Shown here: positions 5,300-5,502 of the stretch, piece after piece
How positions within the stretch are numbered: the stretch's first letter is position 1
Layout of the letters: the number at the start of each line of letters is the position of its first letter
DNA from: Desulfotomaculum sp.
Lineage (GTDB): Bacteria; Bacillota; Desulfotomaculia; Desulfotomaculales; Nap2-2B
Assembly: GCA_003457075.1 (NCBI GenBank)
Contig: DMIY01000039.1
Span: 4,630 to 10,131, forward strand
Direction of reading: 5' to 3'
DNA: 5,502 nt
Translations under genes and position numbers: made by a program
The notes under the pieces: model-generated
Told to the model about the DNA's origin: nothing
Database searches by the model: none
Seen by the model: only the letters and a program-made list of their open reading frames with translations

Positions 5300-5502
5300 C
5301 GATAGTGGGTCGCCCGAATGTAGGCAAGTCAACTTTGTTTAATCGCCTGGCAGGCGGGCGGGTGGCTATTGTGGAAGAAAAACCGGGAGTAACCAGGGAC
5401 CGGCTTTATAAAGATGTTGAATGGAATGGCCGCACCTTCATTCTGGTGGATACCGGAGGCCTGGATTACCAGGAAACAGGTGAAATTTACGGTCAGATAC
5501 GT
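5281..5502 (+). CDS. der: GTPase Der (EngA), N-terminal part, 3' truncated by window
   Basis: Essential two-domain GTPase that binds the 50S subunit late in ribosome assembly. Only 74 residues are in the window, covering most of the motifs of the first G domain: G1 P-loop GRPNVGKS (10-17), G2 threonine T38 in PGVTRDR, and G3 DTGG (57-60). The sequence [20 protein letters not shown] is nearly diagnostic of Der rather than Era or MnmE. The frame is open to the window end; the second G domain and KH-like domain lie beyond base 5502. The gene has its own strong ribosome binding site and starts 19 bases inside the DUF512 gene in another frame. The DUF512-der adjacency is, as I recall, common in Clostridia. 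Confidence 0.97.
   Translation, partial: MPKPVVAIVGRPNVGKSTLFNRLAGGRVAIVEEKPGVTRDRLYKDVEWNGRTFILVDTGGLDYQETGEIYGQIR

Overview
The window looks like an ordinary chromosomal housekeeping stretch from a Gram-positive, probably anaerobic Firmicute (Clostridia; Desulfotomaculum/Pelotomaculum-like is my best guess). The reasons are the gene order, strong GGAGG-type ribosome binding sites, a TTG start that abuts the preceding stop, intermediate GC content, and protein sequences of Firmicute type. The genus is inferred from memory of gene order, not from a search. All recognisable genes are on the + strand.

Layout: (1) 2-397, C-terminal part of a Sua5-type threonylcarbamoyl-AMP synthase (tRNA t6A pathway), cut by the window edge. 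(2) 398-940, manganese efflux pump MntP, starting at the base after the sua5 stop. (3) 982-1440, a low-molecular-weight phosphatase of the YwlE protein-arginine-phosphatase type, preceded by a six-codon mini-ORF with its own ribosome binding site. (4) 1553-2008, ribose-5-phosphate isomerase B. (5) 2071-3309, serine hydroxymethyltransferase GlyA. (6) 3310-3470, a non-coding gap holding 7-bp A/T-rich repeats arranged as an inverted pair that can fold into a long imperfect hairpin. (7) 3471-3908, dCMP deaminase (ComEB-like). (8) 3938-5299, a poorly characterised PDZ / radical-SAM-motif / DUF512 protein. (9) 5281-5502, the start of the ribosome-assembly GTPase Der, overlapping the previous gene by 19 bases.

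The first five genes match the Bacillus subtilis ywlC-ywlD-ywlE-ywlF-(ywlG)-glyA order as I remember it, without ywlG and without the upp gene that follows glyA there. They do not form one pathway. The links are loose: tRNA modification, Mn2+ homeostasis, protein-arginine dephosphorylation, pentose phosphate interconversion, one-carbon and nucleotide precursor supply, and ribosome maturation. I see no mobile element, CRISPR array, RNA gene, toxin-antitoxin pair or defence cassette, and no convincing evidence of a new multi-gene system. The least explained items are the heptad inverted-repeat element between glyA and the dCMP deaminase gene, and the DUF512 protein coupled to Der.
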